Shown piece by piece: positions 7,908 through 16,979 of a DNA stretch of 40,558 nt. The stretch's first letter is position 1; each line of letters begins with the position of its first letter. Location: assembly GCA_947564265.1 (NCBI GenBank), contig CANOBK010000015.1, positions 1 to 40,558 of the forward strand, read 5' to 3'. The translations under genes and the position numbers were made by a program. The notes below the pieces were generated by a model that saw only the letters and a program-made list of their open reading frames with translations, had not been told where the DNA came from and searched no databases. The DNA comes from an uncultured Caryophanales bacterium. Lineage in GTDB: Bacteria; Bacillota_I; Bacilli_A; RF39; UBA660.

Positions 7908-8747
7908 CTATAATTGTCTTTCAAAATCTCTAGGTGTATTTACTTCAAAAGATAACACTTTCCCTGTTAGTGGATCTCGAATCAGTAGTTCCGTTGCATG
8001 AAGATACAAGCGTTTCCCCTTCGTTGTTCCATATTTATTATCCCCTAAAATCGAGTGTCCAATTTCTGCGAGTTGTACGCGAATCTGATTTTTTCTTCCT
8101 GTTTCTATTTCAATTTCTAATAAACTATTTTTGTTTTCCCGAACCACTCGGTAATTAGTAATTGCTTCTTTTCCAGAATGGTCTTTAGAAACAAAGACCC
8201 GATTTTGAACATTTTCTTTTAAGTACGATACTAAATGGTCTTCTTTTTTTTCTAAAATACCAACCACTACTGCAACATACTTTCTTTTTACTGCTACTTT
8301 TTCCCAGTTTTCTTGTAATTTTCTTTTTAATTCTTCGCTTTTTACAAATAAAACAATTCCACTAGTTTCTCGGTCCAATCTATGAACAATAAAAATTTTA
8401 TTTCTCTTATTTTGTTCCTTGATATAATTTCTAACAAAATGATAGAGTGTTCTAGTACTTTCTTTTTCTGTTGAAATAGTTAACATCCCACTCGGTTTAT
8501 TCACTACCAAATAATTTTCATCTTCATAGACAATATCAATTTTACCAATTTTCGTAATCTTTTTTTCTGAAGAAATAGATATTACTTGTTTTGGTTTTAC
8601 TATAGTATCATGTTTTACTTGACGAATCCCAGAAATGGTAATCGAATGATATTTTAATAAACTTTTTATTTTATTTCTAGAATACTCTGTATTTTCTACT
8701 AGGTAATCCATTAGTTTTGCTTCTTTTGTTACAACAATTTGGTTCAT
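7908..8747 (-). CDS. RluA-family RNA pseudouridine synthase
   Basis: This 279-residue enzyme converts uridines in RNA to pseudouridine. An N-terminal S4-type RNA-binding segment spans about residues 10-55. The catalytic domain carries HRLDRETSG near residue 142, in which the aspartate is the nucleophile. The pattern INKPSGM-like (VVNKPSGML) near residue 80 and the C-terminal TGRKNQIRVQ also fit RluA/RluC/RluD/YjbO-type proteins. The target position in rRNA or tRNA cannot be read from the sequence. It lies 10 bases from the NUDIX gene and belongs to the leftward operon starting at 11.16 kb. Confidence 0.92.
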   Translation of the reverse strand: MNQIVVTKEAKLMDYLVENTEYSRNKIKSLLKYHSITISGIRQVKHDTIVKPKQVISISSEKKITKIGKIDIVYEDENYLVVNKPSGMLTISTEKESTRTLYHFVRNYIKEQNKRNKIFIVHRLDRETSGIVLFVKSEELKRKLQENWEKVAVKRKYVAVVVGILEKKEDHLVSYLKENVQNRVFVSKDHSGKEAITNYRVVRENKNSLLEIEIETGRKNQIRVQLAEIGHSILGDNKYGTTKGKRLYLHATELLIRDPLTGKVLSFEVNTPRDFERQL

Positions 8748-8757
8748 ATTACCTCCT

Positions 8758-9201
8758 TTACTTATCGGTTACTAGCTCTTCCATTTTTAATAGGCGTGTA
8801 CGATAAATTTTAACTTGTTCTAAGATATGATAAATATTTCCTTCTCCTGCATATTTTGTCATATCAGAAAAATTTTCATTTTTACTTACCCAAAAAAGAT
8901 GATTTACTTCTTCTATTAATTTTTTTTCTTTATTAAGTTTACCAACATAAACCTGAAGTTCTATATTACTCATTTCATATTGGAAAGCCATCAAGTAACT
9001 TAAAATAATATCCTTTCTTGTAATTCCTGTTTCTTCTTCTAATTCTCGGTACGCAGCATCTTCACTTGATTCATTTTTTTCTACTTTCCCCCCTACCAGA
9101 TTATAAAGATTGCGATAAGGTTCTTTAGAACGATAACACATCAAGATGTTTTCTTCTTTCTGATCATAAACTACAATTACATTCATCTTTCTCTTATTCA
9201 T
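8758..9201 (-). CDS. NUDIX hydrolase, MutT/8-oxo-dGTP type
   Basis: The 147-residue protein has a complete NUDIX box at about residues 38-60: GGKVEKNE, seven residues, then RELEEETGI. This fits GX5EX7REUXEEXGU and binds the metal for pyrophosphate hydrolysis. The N-terminal MNVIVVYDQ strand and the GG preceding the box fit MutT-like nucleotide-cleaning enzymes; the exact substrate is open. AAGG lies before the ATG and the ribosome site is weak. It is closely packed in an operon with cyclophilin (11 bases) and RluA (10 bases). Confidence 0.88.
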   Translation of the reverse strand: MNKRKMNVIVVYDQKEENILMCYRSKEPYRNLYNLVGGKVEKNESSEDAAYRELEEETGITRKDIILSYLMAFQYEMSNIELQVYVGKLNKEKKLIEEVNHLFWVSKNENFSDMTKYAGEGNIYHILEQVKIYRTRLLKMEELVTDK

Positions 9202-9212
9202 ATAATACCTTA

Positions 9213-9836
9213 CTATTCATCTAGATTTTCGATTTCACGGATGGATTCAATAACAGGTTGATTTTCATAAGCTACATTTCCATCTTCATCCTCTGTAATT
9301 GCATTTTCACAGATTTCATCGACCACTTCCAATCCCTCTGTTACTCGACCAAAAGCCGCATAATCACCATCGAGATAACGGTTATCCTGATGCATGATAA
9401 AGAACTGACTGCTAGCGCTATTATTGTAAGATGCTCTCGCCATCGATAAAGTTCCTCTGATATGGCTTAGTGAATTAGAAACACCATTGGAACTAAATTC
9501 TCCCTTGATGGTATCTGCAATTCTGTGATCACTTTCTGGATTTTGAGTAGGATCTCCTCCCTGCATCATAAACCCATCAATAATTCGGTGAAATGTTAAT
9601 CCATCATAGAATTTTTCATTTACGAGCTCCATAAAATTCGTTACCGTAATAGGAGCAATATCTGCATAAAGTTCTGCTTTAATGGTTCCATAATCACGAA
9701 TTACAATTTCTATATAATGTGTTCCCTTCAAATATTCCTTGGCCGCTTCTTGTTTTTTACCTCCAAAGACAAAAGCAATTACGATCACTAAGATAACAGC
9801 TACTACTAATGCAATATTTTTTGTTTGATTTTTCAT
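9213..9836 (-). CDS. Membrane-anchored cyclophilin-type peptidyl-prolyl isomerase
   Basis: This 207-residue protein has an N-terminal signal anchor (residues 7-24). A cyclophilin domain follows, which would act outside the membrane on protein folding. Catalytic-core motifs are present: FHRIIDGFMMQGGDP (about 92-106), a GTLSMAR motif and SQFFI. The tryptophan often used for cyclosporin binding is not evident. GGAGG lies six bases before the ATG at 9836, which decides the start. It is the second gene of the operon after the RlmD-type methyltransferase, about 75 bases away. Confidence 0.9.
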   Translation of the reverse strand: MKNQTKNIALVVAVILVIVIAFVFGGKKQEAAKEYLKGTHYIEIVIRDYGTIKAELYADIAPITVTNFMELVNEKFYDGLTFHRIIDGFMMQGGDPTQNPESDHRIADTIKGEFSSNGVSNSLSHIRGTLSMARASYNNSASSQFFIMHQDNRYLDGDYAAFGRVTEGLEVVDEICENAITEDEDGNVAYENQPVIESIREIENLDE

Positions 9837-9911
9837 TTCTTCCTCCAATTTTTCAAAATATGATTTCTAATATCATTTTATCATACAATCCTTACTTTGT
9901 CTCTTAGAAGT

Positions 9912-11159
9912 TCACTTTCTCCTCTTTTCTAGAAAAACAATCGTTTCTATATGATAAGTATTAGGAAACATATCAACTAGATGAGTTTCTATCAAAGTAT
10001 AATCCCCTAGTAATTGACTTAAATCTCTCGCTAGCGTTACAGGATCACAAGAAATATAGACGATACTTTTTGGATTCATTTTTAAAATTGACTGTAATGT
10101 TTTTCTATCTAACCCACTTCTTGGTGGATCGACAATAACGGAATCTACCTTTTGAAAAAGATGAATTTTATCCTCTACTTTCCCCTCTACAAAGGAAATA
10201 TTTGAAACTTGATTTTGTTTTTTATTTTGATTCGCTGAAAGAATAGAGTCTTTTACTACTTCTACTCCAATTACTTCTTTTACATAGGGACTAACAAGCA
10301 TTCCAATCGTTCCAGTTCCACAATATAAATCTAAAACGCATGAGAGATTCCTTTTTTGATAATAATCAACTACCAATTGATAAAGTTCTTTCATCATTTC
10401 GTAGTTTACCTGAAAAAAAGCATTTTTATAAATATTAAATTTAAAATCAAAAATTTGTTCTGTGATAGATTCTTTTCCATAGATTCTCTGATGATTCAAA
10501 AAAATAGAACAAACAGAAAAATGCTCAAGCTCCTGGATTAACAAATTAGGACTTTTTATGTTTCCCTCTAAGACAATCATGATTTCCCCTAACGAAGTTT
10601 TTCGAATCATTAAGGAATCTAGCGTATCTTCTTTATTGAAATCTAAATAAGTACGAATCTTCTGATATACCAAATTGATATTCTCATCTACCAAAATACA
10701 CTCTTTTATAGGAATTAAATCATTACTCTTTTCTTGGTAAAATCCAAGTTTTTTATTTTTCCCATGAAAAATTACTTTATTTCGATAGTGAAACGGACTT
10801 CCTGAATAAATCTGTTCTATTTTTAAAGAATCAATTCTTGCAAACTTTTTAAATAATTCACGAACCTTTTCTTCTTTAAATCTTAATTGACTTTGATAGT
10901 TCTGTTCCATAATCTGGCAACCACCACATTGTTCGTAGTAAGGGCATTCTGCTTGTTTTCGATCTAAAGACGTCTCCTTTATTTCTTTCACTTTGGCATT
11001 CATAAATTTCTTTTTTGTTTCTGTGACGGTTACCATTACTCTCTCTTTTGGTAACGCACCCTTTACAAATACAAACTGTCCATTTATTTTAGCAATTCCT
11101 GAACCAAAATGATCCTGTTTCTCAATCATTACTTCATAGGTATCTTTCATTTTTCCCAT
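9912..11159 (-). CDS. rlmD: 23S rRNA (uracil-C5)-methyltransferase, RlmD/RumA/TrmA family
   Basis: This 415-residue SAM-dependent enzyme makes 5-methyluridine in RNA. An N-terminal TRAM domain (about 1-60) is followed by the iron-sulphur cysteines CPYYEQCGGC near residue 72. Further on come the SAM-binding LDLYCGTGTIG near 275, VDPPRSGLD near 345 and the catalytic-cysteine motif SCDP near 372. In B. subtilis one enzyme of this type (RlmCD) modifies two 23S positions; which positions apply here is unknown. The ribosome site before the start is weak and an ATG three codons later is possible. It is the first gene of the leftward operon. Confidence 0.9.
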   Translation of the reverse strand: MGKMKDTYEVMIEKQDHFGSGIAKINGQFVFVKGALPKERVMVTVTETKKKFMNAKVKEIKETSLDRKQAECPYYEQCGGCQIMEQNYQSQLRFKEEKVRELFKKFARIDSLKIEQIYSGSPFHYRNKVIFHGKNKKLGFYQEKSNDLIPIKECILVDENINLVYQKIRTYLDFNKEDTLDSLMIRKTSLGEIMIVLEGNIKSPNLLIQELEHFSVCSIFLNHQRIYGKESITEQIFDFKFNIYKNAFFQVNYEMMKELYQLVVDYYQKRNLSCVLDLYCGTGTIGMLVSPYVKEVIGVEVVKDSILSANQNKKQNQVSNISFVEGKVEDKIHLFQKVDSVIVDPPRSGLDRKTLQSILKMNPKSIVYISCDPVTLARDLSQLLGDYTLIETHLVDMFPNTYHIETIVFLEKRRK

Positions 11160-11183
11160 ACTATCACACTCATCTTTATTATA

Positions 11184-11221
11184 CTAAAAAATAAAAACTT
11201 CCACCATTCTATAGTGAAAAT
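11184..11221 (-). terminator. Terminator of the kinase-like gene
   Basis: On the minus strand TTTCACTA pairs with TGGTGGAA (with T-G pairs) around a five-base loop and is followed by GTTTTTATTTTTT. It lies just beyond the out-of-frame tail ending at 11229, not beyond the earlier stop at 11303. This fits the longer product being the original one. Confidence 0.6.
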
Positions 11222-11228
11222 TTTATCT

Positions 11229-11318
11229 TTATATTTTAAATTTCTTTGCTTTTGCATCTTCTAAATAGGCACATAAATCAGGAAAATCTTTCGTTTCTGT
11301 TTCTAACAAATTTTTCCC
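11229..11318 (-). other. Out-of-frame C-terminal tail of the kinase-like gene
   Basis: In the -1 frame after the A5 run (about 11311-11315), an open reading continues for about 27 codons beyond the stop at 11303, through ETKDFPDLCAYLEDAKAKKF, to a TAA at 11229. Restoring one A (A6) joins it exactly to the upstream frame. The tail also resembles the residues just before it (DFPNLQLYLDDYFEKQKKK), so it reads as protein rather than as random sequence. Confidence 0.6.
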
Positions 11319-12055
11319 TTTTTCTTTTGTTTTTCAAAATAGTCATCCAAATATAATTGTAGGTTAGGAAAATCACCCATATTTCTTTCTAAGTTCGGAA
11401 GAGTACAATAAAACATAGTAGGATTGATAATTTCATTCATAAAATCCACTAAATAATCATCTTTACCAATAGTTCCCCCTCGTTTCTCAAAATGAAATTT
11501 TACAATAGAACGAAGTAATCGATTAAATTCTTGCTGATTATGAAATTCAGTATCACTAGAGGCAAGCATATAAAAACTATCATCAAATATATAGGTTCCA
11601 ACAGGAAGTTTACTTCCCTTCCCAATTATCATATTATGAATTCCTAGATCATATAAGCTGATGTGATGTTTATCAAAAACAGGAATTTTTTCTTGGATTT
11701 GTTGTAAATCTTCAAAAAGTTTTTCTTTTGGTAATTGATATAAAGTCTCTTTTGTTTTTCCTTTTATTTCTTCAATAAAAGGCGTACTTTCTCCAATATA
11801 AGCACCCTCTTCATCTAAAACTGGATACTTACTTAATAAAATAGGAACTGTTTCTTCATGAATTTCATGAAAAATCTCTAATTCTCTTTCTGATAAATGA
11901 TCGATATAATGCCCTTCTTCTTGATAATAAATCTTCACCATCATATCTTCATCTTCTACCTTCAAGCGGTAGCAATCACCTGTTGTTTTACCATGAATTG
12001 CATCTTCCGTATTTAGACTATACATTTTTTCATTAATTACAACATTCTTAACCAT
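11303..12055 (-). CDS. Protein-kinase-like protein, C-terminus probably lost by frameshift
   Basis: The 250-residue frame has a kinase-like layout. A lysine in an MMVKIYY strand near residue 40 could bind ATP. SLYDLGIHNMIIG near residue 158 resembles a catalytic loop of the form D-x(4)-N. YIFDDSF, about 18 residues later, resembles the DFG metal-binding position. This is pattern-based, and no named family is certain. GAGGGAG precedes the ATG. The end is suspicious: after EKQKKKGK the frame stops at 11303, while the adjacent frame continues to 11229 and a terminator lies only beyond that. A one-base loss in an A-run, real or from sequencing, is the simplest explanation. Confidence 0.65.
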   Translation of the reverse strand: MVKNVVINEKMYSLNTEDAIHGKTTGDCYRLKVEDEDMMVKIYYQEEGHYIDHLSERELEIFHEIHEETVPILLSKYPVLDEEGAYIGESTPFIEEIKGKTKETLYQLPKEKLFEDLQQIQEKIPVFDKHHISLYDLGIHNMIIGKGSKLPVGTYIFDDSFYMLASSDTEFHNQQEFNRLLRSIVKFHFEKRGGTIGKDDYLVDFMNEIINPTMFYCTLPNLERNMGDFPNLQLYLDDYFEKQKKKGKIC

Positions 12056-12155
12056 AAATACTCCCTCTTAATTGCCACATATTATACACGATTTTCTAAA
12101 TAAAATCAATAATTGTTAAAAAATTTTCTTTGAAAAATTTTTCTTTTCATTCTTT

Positions 12156-12185
12156 TTCATATTTTGAAAATTTTTCTCCATACTA
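12156..12185 (+). promoter_or_regulatory. Forespore (sigma-G/sigma-F type) promoter of the ger operon
   Basis: TCATA (12157-12161), a 17-base spacer and CATACTA (12179-12185) match the sigma-G pattern (-35 G/T-CATA, -10 CATNNTA). No sigma-A -35 box is visible. It lies 24 bases before the start codon of the germinant receptor gene, which in Bacillus is forespore-expressed. Confidence 0.55.
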
Positions 12186-12209
12186 AAACTAAGAAAAAGA
12201 AGGGATATT

Positions 12210-13643
12210 ATGATCGAAAGAATTAAAAAAGATACAAATTATGCAGGAGATATTATTTATAAAGAAATTGAAATGCAAGGACAGAGAATTACCCTTGTCT
12301 ATTCTGAAGTATTAGCGAGTGGTGGAGATATCAGTAATGTCATTTTAAAAAATATTTCGAAAATTATCGATGAAAAGATAGAACTCCCAAAGGACCTCTT
12401 CCTCTTTTTTTATAATTCAATCCCGAGTCACAATGTAACACAAATCAAAGATTATACAGATCTTTTGAACAAACTTTGGAATGGTTACACAATTTTTATT
12501 ATTGATGATAACAACTATTTTGGAATTGAAACTAGAGCAAACCTAGATCGTGGAATTACAAGTAGTGAAAATGAAATTTCCGTTCGCGGACCCAAAGATT
12601 CTTTGACAGAAAACTTTAATAAGAACTTAGGACTTATTCGAAAAAGAATTAAGACAGAAAAATTATGGGTAGAATCGGTCGAGATTGGAAAACAGTCGAA
12701 AACAAAGGTTGGTATTTTATATATGGAAAATATCGCAGAACTTTCTTTAATTCAAGAAATTAAAGAAAAACTACAAAAAATTAATATTGATGGTATTTTA
12801 GATTGTGCTTATTTAAAAGACTACTTACACGAGGAATCAACCATTTTCCCAACAATTTTGACAACAGAAAAACCAGATTTAGCATCGATGGCTCTTTTAG
12901 AGGGAAAGATTGTCATTTTATGTGATAATAGTCCTTATTCGTTAATCCTACCCTGTTTCTTTATTGATTTATTTCATACACCAGATGATTACTATCAAAA
13001 GCCAATTAATATTTCTTTTATTCGAATCATTCGCCTATTGGCATTCTTGATTTCTATTTTGATTCCTGCCTACTATATTGCGATTACAACTCACAACCAC
13101 GATGCGATTACTACTGATTTGTTACTGAATTTTCTCTCGCAAAGACTAACCGTTCCTTTTCCCGCATTAGTAGAGGCACTCCTCATGACTGTTTCCTTTG
13201 AAATTTTAAGAGAAAGTGATATGAGAATGGCATCTACAATGGGAACTGCCGTCTCGATTCTTGGAGGTTTAGTTTTAGGAGATGCAGCAGTCAGTGCGGG
13301 AATTATTTCTCCCATCATGATCATCGTCATCGCTGTTTCTGCGATTTCAGGACTTGTGTTTACTTCCATTGAACTTTCTTCTGCCATTAGATATTTTAGA
13401 ATCTTACTGATGATTCTAGCTTCTCTCTTTGGAATTTATGGTATTTTTCTAGGATCTTTATTTCTAATTATTAAACTTTCTAGTATGCATTCTTTCCATA
13501 AACCCTATCTCGCCCCTTTCTCTCCTCTCATCTTATCTGAACAAGAAGATGCCTTTATTAGAATTAACAACGTTAAGAAAACGAAACTGAGAAATCCTCT
13601 ATTAACCAAAAAGAATCGAGTACGTGGGAGGTCATCCAAATGA
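12210..13643 (+). CDS. gerAA: Germinant receptor subunit A (GerAA/GerKA family)
   Basis: The product is a 477-residue subunit A of a spore inner-membrane germinant receptor. The soluble N-terminal half runs to about residue 240. Several membrane segments follow, including the family-typical PFPALVEALLMTVSFEILRE near residue 312 and GTAVSILGGLVLGDAAV near 347. The length is normal. AAGGGA precedes the ATG, and a sigma-G-like promoter lies upstream. The gene is the first of a three-gene operon with 4-base ATGA overlaps, in the order A-C-B. Together with GerAC and GerAB it should sense nutrients and trigger spore germination; the germinant cannot be read from the sequence. Confidence 0.95.
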   Translation: MIERIKKDTNYAGDIIYKEIEMQGQRITLVYSEVLASGGDISNVILKNISKIIDEKIELPKDLFLFFYNSIPSHNVTQIKDYTDLLNKLWNGYTIFIIDDNNYFGIETRANLDRGITSSENEISVRGPKDSLTENFNKNLGLIRKRIKTEKLWVESVEIGKQSKTKVGILYMENIAELSLIQEIKEKLQKINIDGILDCAYLKDYLHEESTIFPTILTTEKPDLASMALLEGKIVILCDNSPYSLILPCFFIDLFHTPDDYYQKPINISFIRIIRLLAFLISILIPAYYIAITTHNHDAITTDLLLNFLSQRLTVPFPALVEALLMTVSFEILRESDMRMASTMGTAVSILGGLVLGDAAVSAGIISPIMIIVIAVSAISGLVFTSIELSSAIRYFRILLMILASLFGIYGIFLGSLFLIIKLSSMHSFHKPYLAPFSPLILSEQEDAFIRINNVKKTKLRNPLLTKKNRVRGRSSK

Positions 13644-14626
13644 AAAAACTAAAAATACTTTTTCTTTTTCTGCCCCTTTTCCTTCTAACAGGATGTTCTT
13701 CCTATACAGAGTTAAATGAACTAGGGGTCGTTAGTTTATTAGGAATCGATTATCAAGATCAAACATATCATTTATATATTAGTATCGTAGAGGGAGAACA
13801 AAAGGATGGAACGTTTGAGAAAGGATCTTTCTACTATGAGTCTGAGGCAGAAACACTCGATCAAGCTTTCCATCATCTCTATTTAAAAAGTAATAAAAAA
13901 ATCTATTTTTCCCATATGGATACCCTTCTTTTAACAGATGATGCCATTAATAATAAATTAAAAGAAATTATTACTTATCTTCTAAATCAACGAGATGTTC
14001 GTAATAACTTTGAAATAATTGAACTAGAGTCAGAAATGAATACTATTTTTGAAAAAGAAATAGAATCAAAAGATTTAAATGACTTAATTAAAACCAATCA
14101 ACAATATATGGGAACTACTAGATCCATTACATTTGAACAATTCTTAGAAGAACTCTTAATTGATCAAAATACTTATCTACCACTCGTCTCCTATCAAAAA
14201 GAATTAGAAATTCAAGGTCTTTCTTTAATTCAAGATTTTAAAGTGTTAGATACCCTCTCTTCAGAAGATACCATTCTCTTTAATATTCTAAACAATCAAA
14301 TTCAACAAACAATTTATCAAGATACAACCATTTATAAAAGTCAAACGAATTTAGAATACCAAAAAGATCAAATTACTTTTCATATTTCAATGGAAGTAAA
14401 CAATCAAGACCAGACTACCAAAAAAAATTTAGAACAAGATTTAAAACGATTATTAATTTATTATCAGAACCAAGAATACGATCTTATGAAACTCACTTAT
14501 CGCATGAAACAGAATCATTTATTTTCTTTTAAGGATCAAGATATTCTTTTAGATAAACTGAAATTAAAATTTGAAGTACGTATGAAAACAGTAGATAATT
14601 ATTTAGAAAGGGAGTTATCCTCATGA
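13640..14626 (+). CDS. gerAC: Germinant receptor lipoprotein subunit C (GerAC/GerKC family)
   Basis: This 328-residue lipoprotein begins with a signal peptide and the lipobox LLTGC (cysteine at residue 19). ELNELGVVSLLGIDY follows, the standard N-terminal signature of Ger(x)C proteins. The rest is the family's three-domain extracytoplasmic body, somewhat shorter than Bacillus examples of about 370-400 residues. It would be anchored to the outer face of the spore inner membrane. The ATG overlaps the gerAA stop (ATGA), and the end overlaps gerAB in the same way, so all three are translationally coupled. Confidence 0.93.
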   Translation: MKKLKILFLFLPLFLLTGCSSYTELNELGVVSLLGIDYQDQTYHLYISIVEGEQKDGTFEKGSFYYESEAETLDQAFHHLYLKSNKKIYFSHMDTLLLTDDAINNKLKEIITYLLNQRDVRNNFEIIELESEMNTIFEKEIESKDLNDLIKTNQQYMGTTRSITFEQFLEELLIDQNTYLPLVSYQKELEIQGLSLIQDFKVLDTLSSEDTILFNILNNQIQQTIYQDTTIYKSQTNLEYQKDQITFHISMEVNNQDQTTKKNLEQDLKRLLIYYQNQEYDLMKLTYRMKQNHLFSFKDQDILLDKLKLKFEVRMKTVDNYLERELSS

Positions 14627-15696
14627 AAAAAAATAAAATTACAAGATTTCAGTATTTTACAGTTTTCTTCTTTTTATTAAATGCTTTTATCCCAACCATC
14701 GGTTTTCATAAATTAACGATGATTAGTAAGCAAGATGCCCTATTTTCTATTCTTCTAGGGGGAGGATTCATGGTTCTTTTTGTACTTTTAATAAAAAATA
14801 TTCCTACCTATTTACCGAATAAGACCCTATTTCAAAAGATTAAATTTCTCTTCCCAAAAAGTTTTTTTATTTATTTTTTCCTTTTCTTTGTTATTCTTAC
14901 AAGCCTTTTGTTTTGGTTAACACAAGAATTTTCTGGATTTGTTCACTTCTACTTACTCCCACAACTAGAAAGTTTTTGGATTGTACTTCCGTTTTTCTTA
15001 CTTCTTTTTTATATTTTAAAGAAACCAAGCGAGACCCTATTTCGTACTTCTGAAATTTGTTTTTACTTTTATATTCTATTTTTCATTATCTCTGTTTTAG
15101 GAATTCTACCACAATCTAATTTTTTAAAGATTAAACCACTCCTCTCTTCGGGAATCCGTCCTATTTTAGAAAGTTCTCTTTTCTTTTTCTTCTCTCTCCC
15201 ACTCCCTTTTTTCCTACTTCTATATTTTCCTAGGAACACACTAAAAAGGAAACAAGAAATGACAAAGACTTGGATAAGGACTATTTTTTGGAGTAGTATG
15301 TTCCTATTTGTTACACTATTCTTAATTCTAAGTTCTATTGGAATTCATCTTGCGAATCTCTATAAAAATCCACTGATGGTTACTTACCAGAAAATATCAT
15401 TTTTAAATATCTTAGAGCGGGTAGAAACGACATTATCTTTTTCTTATATTCTCCTCTATTTTTTCCCAATTACTTTTTTAATTTATCTTTTAAAAGAATT
15501 AGTTCTTGAAATTTTTCCTCATCACAAAAAAAGAGAGAGCTTAATTCTCTCTCTCATTCTCATATTTGTTCTATTGGGAAATCAATTTTTTTCTTTTCGA
15601 TTTGATATTTATATTATCTTAAATCTTTTTCTATTTTTCTTTTTATTGTTTCTATCTACCAGTATCTATTGGAAAAAGGAATCATCTAATACATGA
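14623..15696 (+). CDS. gerAB: Germinant receptor permease-like subunit B (GerAB/GerKB family)
   Basis: This 357-residue membrane protein has about ten hydrophobic segments and belongs to the amino-acid-permease-like spore germination subunit family (APC fold). The N-terminal ITRFQYFTVFF and the extreme Phe/Leu richness fit GerAB proteins, and the length is normal. Subunit B is held to carry the germinant-binding pocket. The ATG overlaps the gerAC stop by four bases. No clear terminator is visible in the 30 bases before the convergent gene at 15727. Confidence 0.92.
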   Translation: MKKNKITRFQYFTVFFFLLNAFIPTIGFHKLTMISKQDALFSILLGGGFMVLFVLLIKNIPTYLPNKTLFQKIKFLFPKSFFIYFFLFFVILTSLLFWLTQEFSGFVHFYLLPQLESFWIVLPFFLLLFYILKKPSETLFRTSEICFYFYILFFIISVLGILPQSNFLKIKPLLSSGIRPILESSLFFFFSLPLPFFLLLYFPRNTLKRKQEMTKTWIRTIFWSSMFLFVTLFLILSSIGIHLANLYKNPLMVTYQKISFLNILERVETTLSFSYILLYFFPITFLIYLLKELVLEIFPHHKKRESLILSLILIFVLLGNQFFSFRFDIYIILNLFLFFFLLFLSTSIYWKKESSNT

Positions 15697-15726
15697 TGTT
15701 CTTTTTTTATGGTAGAAAATCACTAA

Positions 15727-16479
15727 TTATGGCAATAAAGTAGGAGTTGGATCTGGTGTTACTTCTGGCGTTGGTGTTACCTCTGGCTCCTCTACAGGTG
15801 ATTGAGAGGGAGAGGGAGATGGCGTTGAAGTTGGAACTTCAACTAGTTGAATCTCTTCACAGACATAACCTTGTTTTTCTAAATCTTTCCGAATCACTCG
15901 AACATTTTGATCCAAATAGTAAGGAGTAGTAATTAATTTCTCTTCTTGATTGATGGTAACTCTTTTTTCTTTGAAATTTGAAAGATCAAATTTTTGAGTA
16001 AGTTGAATCTCATTTTCGGAAGAAGTACAATCGTAGTTAAATCCACGAATTGTCAAATAGACAGATGGTACTTCGTCACAACTTGTTTTTTCTTTCAAAA
16101 ATGACGAATGATCAGATTCTTCAGATAATTGATATGTTTTTTTATTAATACTTGAATAAATTTTTAACTGGCCATTTTCATGTGCTAGTGAAAAAGTGTT
16201 TAATTCCTGATAAGTTTCACTGTTTGTCTCTTCCTTAGTACAGATTACTTTTTCATATTGACTATCATCAATCGGTGAGGTTTCTGTTGTCGAAGGTTCG
16301 TCTCCCAAATCAGTAGGAGTTGGTGTTGGTGCTAATGTATTATTAGGTGTATCTTCTTGAAAAACAATTCGAAATACAGGTGGTAAAACCATAAGTAAAG
16401 TTAAAATTGTAATTGCGCCAATACAAAGAATCCATTCTTTCGTACTAAGTGCCTTTTTTGTTTTATTCTCTTTCTCCAT
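15727..16479 (-). CDS. Membrane-anchored extracellular protein with Pro/Thr-rich linkers
   Basis: The 250-residue product has a charged N-terminus and a single membrane segment at about residues 13-37. A proline/threonine-rich stretch (about 47-65) follows, then a globular region (about 70-210) with four cysteines in CTKEE, TSCDE, YDCTS and YVCEE contexts that could form two disulphides. A C-terminal Thr-Pro-Ser tail (about 213-250) completes it. The orientation suggests the domain faces outside. No family is recognised. GAGGGA precedes the ATG. It is convergent with the ger operon; a spore or envelope role would be a guess. Confidence 0.7.
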   Translation of the reverse strand: MEKENKTKKALSTKEWILCIGAITILTLLMVLPPVFRIVFQEDTPNNTLAPTPTPTDLGDEPSTTETSPIDDSQYEKVICTKEETNSETYQELNTFSLAHENGQLKIYSSINKKTYQLSEESDHSSFLKEKTSCDEVPSVYLTIRGFNYDCTSSENEIQLTQKFDLSNFKEKRVTINQEEKLITTPYYLDQNVRVIRKDLEKQGYVCEEIQLVEVPTSTPSPSPSQSPVEEPEVTPTPEVTPDPTPTLLP

Positions 16480-16601
16480 AAATTCCCTCTATTCTTTCTA
16501 ATGTGATTTTATCACATTTCACAATTATTGAAAAGACTTTCTAAATTTTTAATAAAAAGCATAAGTACCCTATTGATTTTCAATAATATCTTTTAAATTC
16601 T

Positions 16602-16979
16602 TTATATTTTTGGTTCTAGGATAAACTGATAAGAATAGCCCTTTAACTTCATTTTAAAAGGTAAATTTTCAATATCTATGGTAGCAATTAATTGATCTTT
16701 TTCATTCAATAACGTTAAATGATACCGATCCGTTCCTGAGCCAGTATACGCCATGTCTTTGGGTGGAATAGAACAATTTAATAAGATATTGACCAGTTCT
16801 TTTACTCTTTCTTCATCTTGTATAACAACATTGAAATCTCTTCCATGAGTAATTATGGCAGTTCTATTAACGCTTATCTTTTTAGCGAATTTCATTTGTT
16901 CCTTATAGAAAAACAACAAATGATAGATGTCAATATTATAATTTTTTTCTTTTTTATCATAGAGAGGATCATTTCCCAT
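16602..16979 (-). CDS. Protein of unknown function, 125 residues
   Basis: This soluble, mixed alpha/beta-looking protein has charged segments and the motif YTGSGTDRYHLTLL near residue 79; no family is recognised. There is no ribosome site before the first ATG, and a stop codon lies just upstream in frame, so the start could instead be the internal MKFAKK at about residue 29. The upstream gap contains a perfect palindrome, TGAAGTTACTTCA (17027-17039), of unknown role. It could be a decayed or truncated gene. Confidence 0.45.
   Translation of the reverse strand: MGNDPLYDKKEKNYNIDIYHLLFFYKEQMKFAKKISVNRTAIITHGRDFNVVIQDEERVKELVNILLNCSIPPKDMAYTGSGTDRYHLTLLNEKDQLIATIDIENLPFKMKLKGYSYQFILEPKI

Noticed and set aside
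15747-15929. Plus-strand 60-codon open frame
   Set aside because: It is the complement of the Pro/Thr-rich repeat region of the gene at 15727-16479, and has no ribosome site.
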